Below the pieces are notes generated by a model, which did not search any database, was not told where the DNA came from, and was given only the letters and a program-made list of their open reading frames with translations. A stretch of 53,849 nucleotides of DNA, from assembly GCA_964564785.1 (NCBI GenBank), contig CAZMCT010000009.1:1-53849 (forward strand), given 5' to 3'. Position numbers and translations under genes: made by a program. Shown piece by piece: positions 44,182-53,207 of this stretch. This stretch comes from CAZMCT01 sp964564785 (GTDB taxonomy: Bacteria; Planctomycetota; Phycisphaerae; UBA1845; Fen-1342). Position 1 is the stretch's first letter; each line of letters starts with the position of its first letter.

Positions 44182-44493
44182 GTCAGGCCCAGATTCCCAC
44201 CGTCGTCGCCAGCATGACTACCGTGCGCGGCAGGCCGTGCCTGTGCCGTGCGTTGTGCGCCGTGTTCACGCCGGTGTAGAACAGGTGCCACCGACCGCCC
44301 CGCTCGACGCGCCCGGCCCCCGCGTAGACGCCGTAGCAGTCCGCCGCAGGCAGTACTCCCCGCGCCAGCCACGCCCGCCGCACCGGCCGCGATTCCTCCG
44401 CGCGTGTGTGCGGCCCCCAGACCGCTGCGGCTGCGGCGCTGGAGCTTTTTCGCGGTAATCGTCGGCGGGACATTCGCAACGCTGCGCCCGCGC
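44182..44493. other. convergent gap between ABC permease and guaA
   Basis: 312 bp. A minus-strand frame (44183-44473) includes RWHLFYTGVN, reminiscent of five-bladed-propeller glycosidases, but has no ribosome site and no other support. It is not called as a gene. No clear terminator seen. Confidence 0.4.
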
Positions 44494-46047
44494 TCACTGC
44501 CACTCGATCGTCGCCGGCGGCTTGCTCGACACATCGTACGCGACGCGGTTCACGCCCCGCACCTCGTTGATGATCCGGTTGCTCACGGTCGCCAGCACGC
44601 CGTAGTCGATGTGCACCCAGTCCGCGGTCATGAAGTCCCGTGTCTCCACCAGCCGGATCACGATCAGGTGCTGGCCCTCGTAGCTCCGCCCGTCCCCCAT
44701 CACCCCCACGCTCGGCACCGGCACCAGCACCGCGAACCCCTGCGCTACCTTGCGGTACCAGCCCGCCGCAGTCAGCTCCTCCAGCAGGATCTCGTCCGCC
44801 GCCCGCAGGATCTCGAGCCGCTCCTCGGTCACCTCCCCCGCGATTCGCACCGCCAGCCCCGGACCGGGGAACGGGTGCCGCCACACCAGCGTCTCCGGCA
44901 GGCCCAGCGCCTCGCCCACCAGCCGCACCTCGTCCTTGAACATCAGCCGCAGCGGTTCCACCAGCTCGAACCCCAGCTCCGCCGGCAGCCCGCCCACGTT
45001 GTGGTGGCTCTTGATCACCGCCGCGTGGCCCGTCGCCCCGTGGCCGCTCTCGATGACGTCGGGATAGATCGTGCCCTGCGCCAGGAACCGCGCCCCCGGG
45101 ATCGCGCGCGCCTCCTCCTTGAAGACGGCGATGAATTCGTGGCCGATGATCCGCCGCTTCTCCTGCGGGTTCAGCACGCCCGCCAGTCCGTCCACGAACC
45201 GCCGCCGCGCGTCCACGACGTGCAGCTCCATCCCGAAATGGTCCTGGAATGTCGTCCGCACCAGCTCCGCCTCGCGCCGCCGGCACAGACCGTTGTCCAC
45301 GAAGATGCACACCAGCCGCGCGCCGATCGCCCGGTGCACCAGGGCCGCCGTCACCGCGCTGTCCACCCCCCCCGACAGCCCGCAGATCACCCGATCCGTC
45401 GGCCCCACCTGTCGGCGGATCCGCTCCACCGACTCCTCGATCATGTTCTGCACGCGCCAGTCGCCGCGGCAGCCGCAGAGCTCGTACACGAAGTTGCGGA
45501 TCATCTGCTCGCCCTGCGGCGTGTGCGTCACCTCGGGGTGAAATTGCACGCCCCAGATCGGCCGCGATTTGTGCCGCACCGCCGCCAGCGGGCAATTCGG
45601 CGTCGCCGCCAGCGGTTCGTAACAGTCGGCCACCTCCGTCACCACGTCGCCGTGGCTCATCCACACCGACACCTCGGTCGGCAGGTGCGCCAGGACGCCG
45701 ACCGGCTTGTGCACGCTCAGCCGCACCCGGCCGTACTCGCGGGCCGCGCCGCCCTCGACCCGCCCGCCCAGCGTCTGGCAGGCAATCTGCATCCCGTAGC
45801 AGATGCCCAGCACGGGCACGTTCAAGTCGAAAATCGCCGGGTCGCAGCGCGGGGCCCCGGCCTCGTACACGCTGGCCGGCCCGCCCGAAAGGATGATGCC
45901 CTTCACCCCCATCGCGCGCAGCTTCTCCGGCGGGGTGTCCGGCGCGAGCAGCTCGCTATAGACGTGCGATTCGCGCACCCGCCGGGCGATGAGCTGCGAG
46001 TACTGGCTGCCGAAATCGAGAATCGCGATGGTCTCGTGTGCGGGCAT
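44494..46047 (-). CDS. guaA: GMP synthase (glutamine-hydrolysing)
   Basis: Converts XMP to GMP using glutamine and ATP. The 517-residue protein has the usual two parts. An N-terminal class I glutaminase carries the nucleophile in GICYGMQIACQTLGG and the histidine-glutamate in GVQFHPEVTHTPQG. The synthetase has the PP-loop ICGLSGGVDSAVTAAL, and the C-terminal dimer domain ends PPATIEWQ, as in most GuaA. The start at 46047 (MPAHETIAILDFGSQYSQLI) is fixed by homology; the frame upstream is spurious. Length is normal for the family. Confidence 0.97.
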   Translation of the reverse strand: MPAHETIAILDFGSQYSQLIARRVRESHVYSELLAPDTPPEKLRAMGVKGIILSGGPASVYEAGAPRCDPAIFDLNVPVLGICYGMQIACQTLGGRVEGGAAREYGRVRLSVHKPVGVLAHLPTEVSVWMSHGDVVTEVADCYEPLAATPNCPLAAVRHKSRPIWGVQFHPEVTHTPQGEQMIRNFVYELCGCRGDWRVQNMIEESVERIRRQVGPTDRVICGLSGGVDSAVTAALVHRAIGARLVCIFVDNGLCRRREAELVRTTFQDHFGMELHVVDARRRFVDGLAGVLNPQEKRRIIGHEFIAVFKEEARAIPGARFLAQGTIYPDVIESGHGATGHAAVIKSHHNVGGLPAELGFELVEPLRLMFKDEVRLVGEALGLPETLVWRHPFPGPGLAVRIAGEVTEERLEILRAADEILLEELTAAGWYRKVAQGFAVLVPVPSVGVMGDGRSYEGQHLIVIRLVETRDFMTADWVHIDYGVLATVSNRIINEVRGVNRVAYDVSSKPPATIEWQ

Positions 46048-46138
46048 GGCCCATCGGTACCGCGCCGCCCCTCCGCGGTCAAACTCGGCCACCACTCCCT
46101 TCCTGCGCACGGAGCGGCCGGGAGACGCCCCGCGCCGC

Positions 46139-46441
46139 CTAGCCCCGCAGCTTCTCCTCCACGCTGCGGATCTTGTCCGCCATCGTCTGCGGCCGGTCCG
46201 TCCGCGTGCCAACCCGCAGCGTGGACGACACCCGCGGCGCCCCCATTTGGTGCACCACCTCGTGGCAGCGCTTCACGGCCGCGAACACCGCGTCCCACTC
46301 GCCCTCGATGTTCGTCCCGTAGGCGTGGAGCTGGTGCGACAGGCCGGCGTCCTTCAGCACCCGCTCGCACGCGGCCACGTATTCGGACACTGACACTCCG
46401 ACCCCCAGCGGAATCACGCACAGGTCGACAATGACGTTCAC
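46139..46441 (-). CDS. MTH1187/YqgV-family thiamine-binding-type protein
   Basis: 100 residues matching the small ferredoxin-fold family: MNVIVDLCVIPLGVGVSVSE, YVAACERVL, LHAYGTNIEGEWDAVFAAVK and PRVSSTLRVGTRTDRPQTMA. Family members bind thiamine or related ligands, with unclear physiological role. It lies 91 bp upstream of guaA on the same strand and may share its transcript. Confidence 0.9.
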   Translation of the reverse strand: MNVIVDLCVIPLGVGVSVSEYVAACERVLKDAGLSHQLHAYGTNIEGEWDAVFAAVKRCHEVVHQMGAPRVSSTLRVGTRTDRPQTMADKIRSVEEKLRG

Positions 46442-46705
46442 GGCCGAACCTCCACCCCCGCGCGATCATAGTAACCGGCCGGTCCGTGTGCCAGGCCGCC
46501 GGCGGCACTCCAACGGGGCAACGCTCGCCCGCCCCGCCCAACGCGAAGCGTACGCGCGCGGCGTTTTTCCGCACGCAAGACGCGCGCGTCTGATAACCCG
46601 GCGATAACTCGCCCCTGCCGTGCCGGGCGTCGATAAACGAATCAGGCCGCGCCGTCGTTGCGGCGGCCGCTTGCCTGCCCGTGGAGGGCCAGGACCGGGA
46701 GCCGC

Positions 46706-47212
46706 ATGCCTCCTGTGCAACTGCCACCCGCCGTGCGGAGGAGCCCGTCGGGGTCGTTGATCCCGGTGATCGGCGACAACGACCTGACGCTCTACGTGCG
46801 CGAGGACGTGTTCGATCTGAAAAAGTACCCGCGCGAGTGCCCGGGCGAGTTGCGGATGGGCACGTGGCAGATCGACCGCTCGTTGCTCGTTGTGCTCATT
46901 CTCCGACTGGCGCGATCCGATGCGGCCACGTTCGACTGCCCGCTCGACGTCGGCAACGCACAGGGTGTGCGCATCCTACAGTGCCTTGCAAGCCAGAACT
47001 CGATCGACGTCTTCATCGTGACCGACCGCGTGGTCCGCTCGTTGCGGCTGCCGAACCCACTGCGGGCCTTCGCCGGCAAACTTGTGAAGCGTCTCCACAA
47101 CCGCACGGCCTGGTCACCGGAGGAGTGGCATACGGCCCTCGCCCGCCTCAACCAGCTCTATCCCACCGCAGTCGCGCTGTGGCGCAGCTTGGAGCAGGTC
47201 GTTCGGCGTTGA
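46706..47212 (+). CDS. hypothetical protein
   Basis: 168 residues, no family recognised. Start chosen at 46706, where GGGAG lies just upstream. The composition is that of a real soluble protein rather than an antisense shadow: DNDLTLYVREDVFDLKKYPR, CPGELRMGTWQIDRSLLVVL, CLASQNSIDVFIVTDRVVRS and AWSPEEWHTALARLNQLYPT. It stands alone between two minus-strand genes. Confidence 0.55.
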   Translation: MPPVQLPPAVRRSPSGSLIPVIGDNDLTLYVREDVFDLKKYPRECPGELRMGTWQIDRSLLVVLILRLARSDAATFDCPLDVGNAQGVRILQCLASQNSIDVFIVTDRVVRSLRLPNPLRAFAGKLVKRLHNRTAWSPEEWHTALARLNQLYPTAVALWRSLEQVVRR

Positions 47213-47437
47213 CTGACCGCCGCGATCGTCAGTCGGACACTGCGGCGCTGCGCGCGGCGTAGCGCCCCGCGCTGTCATGCGCCAGATTCGCTCCGCAGCG
47301 CGGGCACGCCGACTCCGATCCGTCGCCCACCGCGTGCCCGCATCACGCACAGGCCGGCGCGCCCACTCGTTTGCCCCGGCGGCCGGGCCACGTTCTCGTT
47401 TCCACCTCTGTCCGTCGGCGGGCCTTTGCGGCGCTCA

Positions 47438-48871
47438 TCACGTGAGCAGCGGCAGCCCGTGCTTTTCCCGCACGTACTTGTCGATCGCCGCGGCCGCCTT
47501 CTTGCCGTCGCCCATCGCCAGGATCACGGTGGCCGAGCCGCGGACGATGTCGCCGCCGGCGAACACGCCCGGCTTGCTCGTCGCCCCGTGCTCGTCCGCC
47601 TCGATGTAGCCCCACTTGTTCAGCTTCAAGTCGGGCGTGGCCTGCGTCAGCAGCGGGTTGGCCCGCGTCCCGATCGCCATGATCACCAGCTCGCAGTCGA
47701 GCACGAACTCGGAGCCCTTCACCGGCACCGGCCGGCGGCGGCCGCTGTCGTCCGGCTCGCCCAGCTCCATCTTCAGACACTCGACCCCGGTGACCCAGCC
47801 GTCGGGCCCGCCGATGATCCGCACCGGGTTGGTCAGCATGCGGAAGTCGATGCCCTCCTCCTCGGCGTGGTGCACTTCCTCGATGCGGGCCGGCATCTCC
47901 TCGCGGCTGCGGCGATACACCAGGATCGCGTCGGTCGCGCCCAGCCGCTTGGCCGTGCGGACCGCGTCCATGGCCACGTTGCCCCCGCCCACGACGACCA
48001 CTCGCTTGCCGCGCGCGATCGGCGTGTCGAACTCGGGAAACTCGTACGCCCGCATCAGGTTCGAACGCGTCAGGTACTCGTTGGCGGAATACACGCCCTT
48101 CAGATTCTCCCCCGGAATGTTCATGAACATCGGCAGCCCGGCCCCGTTCGCCACGAACACCGCCGAGAAGCCCTCCTCGTTCAGCAGCTCGTCGATGGTG
48201 AACGTGCGGCCGATGACCACGTTGCACACGATCTTCACGCCCATCTGCCGCAGCCGGTCGACCTCGGCCTCGATGATCTTGTTCGGCAGCCGGAACTCGG
48301 GGATGCCGTAGGTCAAGACGCCCCCCGGGGTGTGCAGGGCCTCGAAAACCGTGACATCGTGGCCCTTCTTCGCCAGCTCGCCCGCGCACGTCAGCCCGGC
48401 CGGCCCGGAGCCGACCACCGCGACCTTGATCCCGGTCGCCGACGCCAGCAGCGTCTTCATCTCCAGGTTCTCGCGGGCCCAGTCGGCCACATAGCGCTCC
48501 AGGTGCCCGACCGCGACCGGCTTGCCGTTCTTGCCCTTGGCTCGCACGCACACCTGCTCGCACTGCTCTTCCTGCGGGCACACGCGCCCGGTGATGCCCG
48601 GCAGCGCGTTGGCCGACAACAGCAGCTCGGCTGCGGCCTTGAGGTCGCCGGCCGCGATGTGCTCGAGGAACCCCGGGATGTCGATGCCGACCGGGCAGCC
48701 GTAGGTGCACTTGCCGTCCTTGCACCGGAGGCAGCGTTCGGCCTCGAGCTTGGCGAGCGACTCGCCGAAGCCGAGATTGACCTCCGCGAAGTCGCGGTTG
48801 CGGACCTCCGCCGGCCGCTCGGGCATCTTCTGACGGTCGATGGCGAGGCGTTCTTTGGGGGTTAAGGGCAT
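47438..48871 (-). CDS. gltA: GltA-type NADPH-dependent glutamate synthase / NfnB-like flavoprotein
   Basis: 477 residues of the GltD/GltA family. The N-terminal Fe-S domain has CLRCKDGKCTYGCPVG and CPQEEQCEQVC for two [4Fe-4S] clusters. A FAD Rossmann motif (KVAVVGSGPAGLTCAGELAK) and an NADP motif (VVVVGGGNVAMDAVRTAKRL) follow, ending in GGDIVRGSATVILAMGDGKK. Alone it would be called small glutamate synthase. An FAD/[2Fe-2S] partner is encoded 134 bp upstream on the same strand, the pairing of the electron-bifurcating NfnAB complex (NADH-dependent reduced ferredoxin:NADP+ oxidoreductase). No large glutamate synthase gene is in the window. Start at 48871 with GCAGGGAG upstream. Confidence 0.9.
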   Translation of the reverse strand: MPLTPKERLAIDRQKMPERPAEVRNRDFAEVNLGFGESLAKLEAERCLRCKDGKCTYGCPVGIDIPGFLEHIAAGDLKAAAELLLSANALPGITGRVCPQEEQCEQVCVRAKGKNGKPVAVGHLERYVADWARENLEMKTLLASATGIKVAVVGSGPAGLTCAGELAKKGHDVTVFEALHTPGGVLTYGIPEFRLPNKIIEAEVDRLRQMGVKIVCNVVIGRTFTIDELLNEEGFSAVFVANGAGLPMFMNIPGENLKGVYSANEYLTRSNLMRAYEFPEFDTPIARGKRVVVVGGGNVAMDAVRTAKRLGATDAILVYRRSREEMPARIEEVHHAEEEGIDFRMLTNPVRIIGGPDGWVTGVECLKMELGEPDDSGRRRPVPVKGSEFVLDCELVIMAIGTRANPLLTQATPDLKLNKWGYIEADEHGATSKPGVFAGGDIVRGSATVILAMGDGKKAAAAIDKYVREKHGLPLLT

Positions 48872-49005
48872 CGGAAGCTCCCTGCGGGAATCAGGAACAC
48901 CGACCAAGTCGCACGGCGACACCGGCTCGACGGCTGCGGGCCCGGAATCACCGGCACGTGGTCACTCTGTCAATCTGCTGCTTGTCAGATCATCAGAATC
49001 GCCCA

Positions 49006-49887
49006 TCAGGCACCAAGGCCGATCCTACATTTGTGTTCCCACCGCTCCAGCGCCACCTGCTCTTGGGTCTTGTACGCGCCCAGGCGATCCCACAGTTCGG
49101 CGTAGTCCACCGCATGGCCGTCGAACTCGGGGCCGTCCACGCAGGCGAATTGCGTCTTGCCGTTGACCGTCACGCGGCAGCCACCGCACATCCCGGTGCC
49201 GTCGACCATGATCGGATTGAGCGAGACGATGGTCTTGATCCCGTATGGACGCGTGAGCTCGCTGACGGCTTTCATCATCGGGACGGGGCCGGCGCAGTAG
49301 ACGGCGCCGATGGCCCCCGGCCCTTGATCCCTCGATCCCTTGATCCCTTGATCCCCCTGCTCGATGAGCTCCTTCAGCTTGTCCGCCACCGTCCCCTTGA
49401 ACCCGTAGCTGCCGTCATCCGTCGTCGCGAACACGCGGTCGCAGACGTTTCGCAGCTCGTCCTCGAGCACGACCAGTTCTTTCGTGCGCCCGCCGGTGAT
49501 GGCGGTCACGGAGCAGCCGGCCTGCCGCAGGGCCGGGGCGAGCGGGTAAATGACGGCTGTGCCCACACCGCCGCCCACCAGCACCGCATGCGCGCACGGG
49601 TGAATCTCCGTCGGCTTGCCCAGCGGGCCCATCACGTCGCTGATCGTGTCGCCCGCGTTCTTCTCGCAGAGCATCTTCGTGGTCTTGCCGATCGCCTTGA
49701 CGATCAGTTCGATCGTGCCGCTTTCGGGGTTGGCCGCGGCCATCGTGAGCGGGATGCGCTCGCCGGTCTCGCTCAGCCGCAGGATGACGAACTGGCCGGG
49801 CTGACGGTGGCGGGCGACAAGCGGAGCCTCAATGCGAAACCACTTCACGTCGGATGCGAGCGGCCGGGCAGCGACAATCCGGAACAT
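49006..49887 (-). CDS. NfnA/SudA-like FAD-[2Fe-2S] oxidoreductase subunit
   Basis: 293 residues of the dihydroorotate-dehydrogenase-electron-transfer/sulfide dehydrogenase family. FAD domain with QPGQFVILRLSETGERIPLT, NAD domain with AVLVGGGVGTAVIYPLAPAL and a C-terminal [2Fe-2S] site MCGGCRVTVNGKTQFACVDG with GPEFDGH. Next to the GltA-like gene this matches NfnA of NfnAB, which exchanges electrons among NADH, NADPH and ferredoxin; sulfide dehydrogenase is the alternative. Residues about 178-190 (EQGDQGIKGSRDQGPGA) are an insert encoded by an 8-bp tandem repeat. Start: the ATG at 49887, one codon after an in-frame GTG. Confidence 0.88.
   Translation of the reverse strand: MFRIVAARPLASDVKWFRIEAPLVARHRQPGQFVILRLSETGERIPLTMAAANPESGTIELIVKAIGKTTKMLCEKNAGDTISDVMGPLGKPTEIHPCAHAVLVGGGVGTAVIYPLAPALRQAGCSVTAITGGRTKELVVLEDELRNVCDRVFATTDDGSYGFKGTVADKLKELIEQGDQGIKGSRDQGPGAIGAVYCAGPVPMMKAVSELTRPYGIKTIVSLNPIMVDGTGMCGGCRVTVNGKTQFACVDGPEFDGHAVDYAELWDRLGAYKTQEQVALERWEHKCRIGLGA
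49324..49355. repeat. 8-bp tandem repeat inside the NfnA-like gene
   Basis: Four head-to-tail copies, TTGATCCC, TCGATCCC, TTGATCCC, TTGATCCC. Because eight is not a multiple of three, gain or loss of one unit would shift the reading frame. Confidence 0.9.
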
Positions 49888-50011
49888 CACTGGCTCTCAA
49901 TTGGGTCGGGATATCGGCAGGCGCAACAACGTGATTATGGCGAAAACCCAGCCCGGCCGCAATCGGGACCAAAAGGCTCCCGCCTTTCAGCGCTGCGGCG
50001 GATCGGAGGCG

Positions 50012-50141
50012 GTCATTCCGACGAGCGCAGCGACGAGGAGTGTGGCTATGGATGGAAAGAGCACACCCCCGGCGCTGGCACCGCAAATCCGCAGCCAGAT
50101 CCTTCGTCGCGCGTCTGCGGCGACCTCGCTCGGGATAACAC
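50012..50141. repeat. dispersed intergenic repeat, copy 2
   Basis: Left end GTCATTCCGACGAGCGCAGC and right end GCGGCGACCTCGCTCGGGAT followed by AACAC correspond to the ends of the element at 4948-5106. The ends are imperfectly inverted (ATTCCGA.GAGCGCAG against the complement of CTCGCTCGGGATAA). It fills the gap between the NfnA-like gene and the amylase gene. Confidence 0.5.
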
Positions 50142-50159
50142 GGTGGACGCCGTCCGGCG

Positions 50160-52745
50160 CTACTCGCCGTGCGGAGCGCTCAGCACCACGCCGCCGACCG
50201 CGGGGACCATCATGCCCAACTTGTCGTGCGAGCACACGAGCGAGATGCCCGTGTCTTCCGCGTCGGCCGGCCCGCGCCCCCCCGCACCGCCCGAGTTGAA
50301 GATCACCTGCCACGTGGCCGGCAGACCCCCCGCCAGCGGCACCTGCACGCTTCGCGGCGCATCCGACGCGTTCAGCACGACCAGCACGTGCTCGCCGCCG
50401 TTCGTTCGCACGAACGCCCACACGTCGGCCGCATCGTCCGTCAGCAGCGTCTGGAAGCTGCCGTCGCGCAGCGCCCGATGCTCGTTGCGCAGGGCGATCA
50501 CCTGCTTGTAGAACGCGAGCTGCTCATCGAGCACGCAGTTCTCCTCGGGCTTCTCATACGGCTCGAGGTCCTTCCACAGCATCGGCTTGCGGTTCGTCGG
50601 ATCGTCGGCCCCCCACATCCCCACCTCGTCGCCGTAATACACCATCGGCGAGCCCACGTACGTCATCTGGAGCAGCGCCACCAGCCGCGCCCGCGCATAC
50701 GCCGCCGGCGTCGGCCGCCCGTTGTTGTAGTCCGGGTTGTTGTCCTGGACCCGGTTCTGCCGGTCGTACTCGCGGTCCGGGTTCAGCGCCATCGACGCCA
50801 GCCGGTCCGTGTCGTGGCTGCTCACCAACGTCTGGCACGCGTACGTCGCCGCGGCCGGGTACGCCAGCCGCAGCTCGGCCAGCCGCCCGTCGGCCTCGCT
50901 GGCCGTGATCTTCCGCTCGCGGTCGAACACCCAGCCCACGGCCACCTTCGCGAACTCGTAGTTCATCACCGCGTCGAAGTGCCGCCCGTCGAGCCACTGA
51001 TCCGCCCGGGCCCAGATCTCGCCCGTGATCAGCGCGTCGGGGTTGATCTTCTTCACATACGCCCGCCACTCTTCCCAAAACGGCCGCGGGATGTCGCTCG
51101 GCACGTCCAGCCGCCAGCCGTCGATCCCGTCGGCCGGGTTGCCGTCGCCGTCGGGGTCCATCCAGCGGCGTGTGATGTTGAACAGGTGCTGCTTGAGCGT
51201 CGAGCTCTCGAACCCCTCGCGCGACTTGCGGAACACCGGCATGTGCTCGAAGCCGGCCCAGCCGTTGTAGTCGAACGGCTCCCAGCTCGTCACGTCGAAC
51301 CAGTCCGCCATCGGCGACTTGCGGCCGTTCTTCTGCACGTCGAGGAACGCCGGGTGCAGCAGCCCAGTGTGGTTGAAGACGCCATCGAGGATGACCTTGA
51401 AGCCCGCCTCGTGGGCCCGCTGCACAAACGCGAGGAATCGCCGGTCCGTCGGCGTCCACTGCCACGTGGCCGGGTTCAGCAGGTCCTCCTTGGCAGCTAC
51501 CGCGTCGTAATCGCCGCGCGTCCCGAACCCGTCGTCCACGTGCAGGTAGTTCTGTACGTCGTACTTGTGGTTCGAGGGCGCTTTGAAGATCGGGTTCAGG
51601 TACAGCGCGTTCACGCCCAACGCTTTCAGGTATGGAAGCTGCTGCTCCAGCCCTTCCAGGTCGCCTCCGTAGAACCGATCGAATACGTAGTTATTGTAAA
51701 ACGTCTGCCCGTCCCGCCCTTCCCACGGACTGGCCGTGAACCACTCGCTCGTCCACGGCCGCACATTCGGCGGATCGTTCGCCGGGTCGCCGTTCCGGAA
51801 GCGGTCGAGAAAGACCTGATACCACACCGCGTGCCGGGCCCACTCCGGCGTCTCGAACTGCTCCCCCGGCGTGAGCGTGTAGTTGTACGTGTACGGGTCG
51901 GCCACCGGCGGCCCGCCGTCCTCCAGCACAAACGTGTACTCGAGGCTACGCACGTTGCCGCGGCCCTTCACCGCTTCCGGTGCCGCCGCCCGCGCCTCCC
52001 AGTATGTGAACAGCGGACCTTCCGCCACCGGCCGCATGTCGCGTATCTCCGCCCCACGCACCGCCAGCGCCACCCGCTTCACGTCGTGGGCCAGCGTCCG
52101 GTAGCGAATCGAGACTTCGTCACGTTGCGGCTGCACGTACATCGGCCCCGGTGGCCGGTGCGCCAGCCCCACCAATTCGATCTTCCCGTCACCGACTTGC
52201 GCCTCCGACTTCCGCATCTGCGCCAGGCGCCCGAGCCGCAGCACCGAGTTGAACCCCCCGAATCCGTCCGGTACGCGATCGACGTTCGCCGGGTCGGCGA
52301 ACCACTCGTCGCCGTTGATCAGGAACTTGTATTCCCAGACCCCCGTCCCGACCGTGACCTCGCCGACCCACTCACCCGCCGCGCTCGGCCCTCTCAGCGG
52401 GTTGGCCTGCCGGTCCCACCCGTTGAACGAGCCGACGACAACCACGCTTTTCGCCGCGCCGGCCGGCCGGAACCGGAACCTGCACCGCCACTCGTCCCGC
52501 TCGGTGGGCTCGGCCGCGATGGAGTCGGGGAGCGTGGCCGCCCCCTCCGCAGCGCGGGGTGCCTCAAGTGGCGGCGCCGGGGGCCAAACCGCGGACGAGC
52601 TCGCCCGGCTGGCGAATTGTCCGGGGGCTTTCTCTGGTGCCTGACCGCGCGCCGATCCGGCGGTGAGCCCAATCACGCCGAGCGACATGACCAAGACCCG
52701 CGCGGCGTACCGCGCGCCCGTTGCAGCATTTAACCCGGTTTTCAT
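50160..52745 (-). CDS. secreted alpha-amylase-family (GH13) hydrolase with CBM48-like domain
   Basis: 861 residues. A signal peptide (about 1-35) is followed by a CBM48/isoamylase-N-like domain (about 80-170; SVVVVGSFNGWDRQANPLRG, WEYKFLINGDEWFADP). A second beta domain comes next (YVQPQRDEVSIRYRTLAHDV), as in neopullulanase/cyclomaltodextrinase enzymes. The GH13 barrel has all four conserved regions: ILDGVFNHTG, DGWRLDVPSD (nucleophile Asp), TGEIWARADQ (acid Glu) and LVSSHDTDRLASM. The C-terminal beta domain ends VVLSAPHGE. It should cleave alpha-1,4 (possibly alpha-1,6) glucans or cyclodextrins outside the cytoplasm. There is no dockerin tail, unlike the other secreted hydrolases here. Confidence 0.92.
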   Translation of the reverse strand: MKTGLNAATGARYAARVLVMSLGVIGLTAGSARGQAPEKAPGQFASRASSSAVWPPAPPLEAPRAAEGAATLPDSIAAEPTERDEWRCRFRFRPAGAAKSVVVVGSFNGWDRQANPLRGPSAAGEWVGEVTVGTGVWEYKFLINGDEWFADPANVDRVPDGFGGFNSVLRLGRLAQMRKSEAQVGDGKIELVGLAHRPPGPMYVQPQRDEVSIRYRTLAHDVKRVALAVRGAEIRDMRPVAEGPLFTYWEARAAAPEAVKGRGNVRSLEYTFVLEDGGPPVADPYTYNYTLTPGEQFETPEWARHAVWYQVFLDRFRNGDPANDPPNVRPWTSEWFTASPWEGRDGQTFYNNYVFDRFYGGDLEGLEQQLPYLKALGVNALYLNPIFKAPSNHKYDVQNYLHVDDGFGTRGDYDAVAAKEDLLNPATWQWTPTDRRFLAFVQRAHEAGFKVILDGVFNHTGLLHPAFLDVQKNGRKSPMADWFDVTSWEPFDYNGWAGFEHMPVFRKSREGFESSTLKQHLFNITRRWMDPDGDGNPADGIDGWRLDVPSDIPRPFWEEWRAYVKKINPDALITGEIWARADQWLDGRHFDAVMNYEFAKVAVGWVFDRERKITASEADGRLAELRLAYPAAATYACQTLVSSHDTDRLASMALNPDREYDRQNRVQDNNPDYNNGRPTPAAYARARLVALLQMTYVGSPMVYYGDEVGMWGADDPTNRKPMLWKDLEPYEKPEENCVLDEQLAFYKQVIALRNEHRALRDGSFQTLLTDDAADVWAFVRTNGGEHVLVVLNASDAPRSVQVPLAGGLPATWQVIFNSGGAGGRGPADAEDTGISLVCSHDKLGMMVPAVGGVVLSAPHGE

Positions 52746-52936
52746 ATCCCCACTCTAGCGATCCGGCCCGCCCCCGCAACCATCCACCGCGTAATCCCAC
52801 CGCAGGTAACTAAACCTGACCATCCGGAACCCGCACCTCCGGAACGGCTCTCGAAATCCGACCGTCCTTCCTGAATCGCAACATCCAGTCGGGCACGGCG
52901 GCCGCCGTCACGTGCAACCACACGGATTTTCTGAGG

Positions 52937-53152
52937 CTACCCAGCATCTCCTTCCGCGCGGGGCTCCGATGTCGGTCCGGCCTCTCCGCCCGGACCTGAC
53001 TGCTCACGCAGCAAGCCGCGGCTCCGCACGGCCTCGCGCAGCAAGTACTCGACCTGCGCGTTCAGGCTCCGCAGCTCCTGCGCCGCCCAGCGGCTCAGGG
53101 CTGCGTGCAGCTCCGGAGCGATCCGCAGCATGATGGGCTTCTTTTCGGCCAT
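52937..53152 (-). CDS. Arc-type ribbon-helix-helix protein
   Basis: 71 residues. MAEKKPIMLRIAPELHAALS followed by RWAAQELRSLNAQVEYLLRE is the beta-helix-helix pattern of Arc/MetJ-type DNA-binding proteins; the tail is low-complexity. It lies 55 bp after the SPFH gene on the same strand. Such small proteins are often found next to SPFH genes, so a paired function is possible. An antitoxin role is unsupported because no toxin gene is adjacent. Confidence 0.75.
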   Translation of the reverse strand: MAEKKPIMLRIAPELHAALSRWAAQELRSLNAQVEYLLREAVRSRGLLREQSGPGGEAGPTSEPRAEGDAG

Positions 53153-53207
53153 GAGCCTCGAGTCGTGAGTCGTGAGTTCCGCGCCGAAAACCGGCGGCGC
53201 GTGTGGC

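Noticed and set aside
44183..44473. Minus-strand frame with RWHLFYTGVN resembling a glycosidase-propeller fragment
   Set aside because: No ribosome site, no further motif and an otherwise arginine/alanine-rich shadow-like composition. One short match is not enough to call a pseudogene.
50169..52733. 854-codon plus-strand frame opposite the amylase
   Set aside because: Antisense shadow; the minus strand has all four GH13 regions.
52937..53152. Ribbon-helix-helix protein as an antitoxin
   Set aside because: No toxin-like gene is adjacent. The neighbour is an SPFH protein, with which such small proteins commonly occur.
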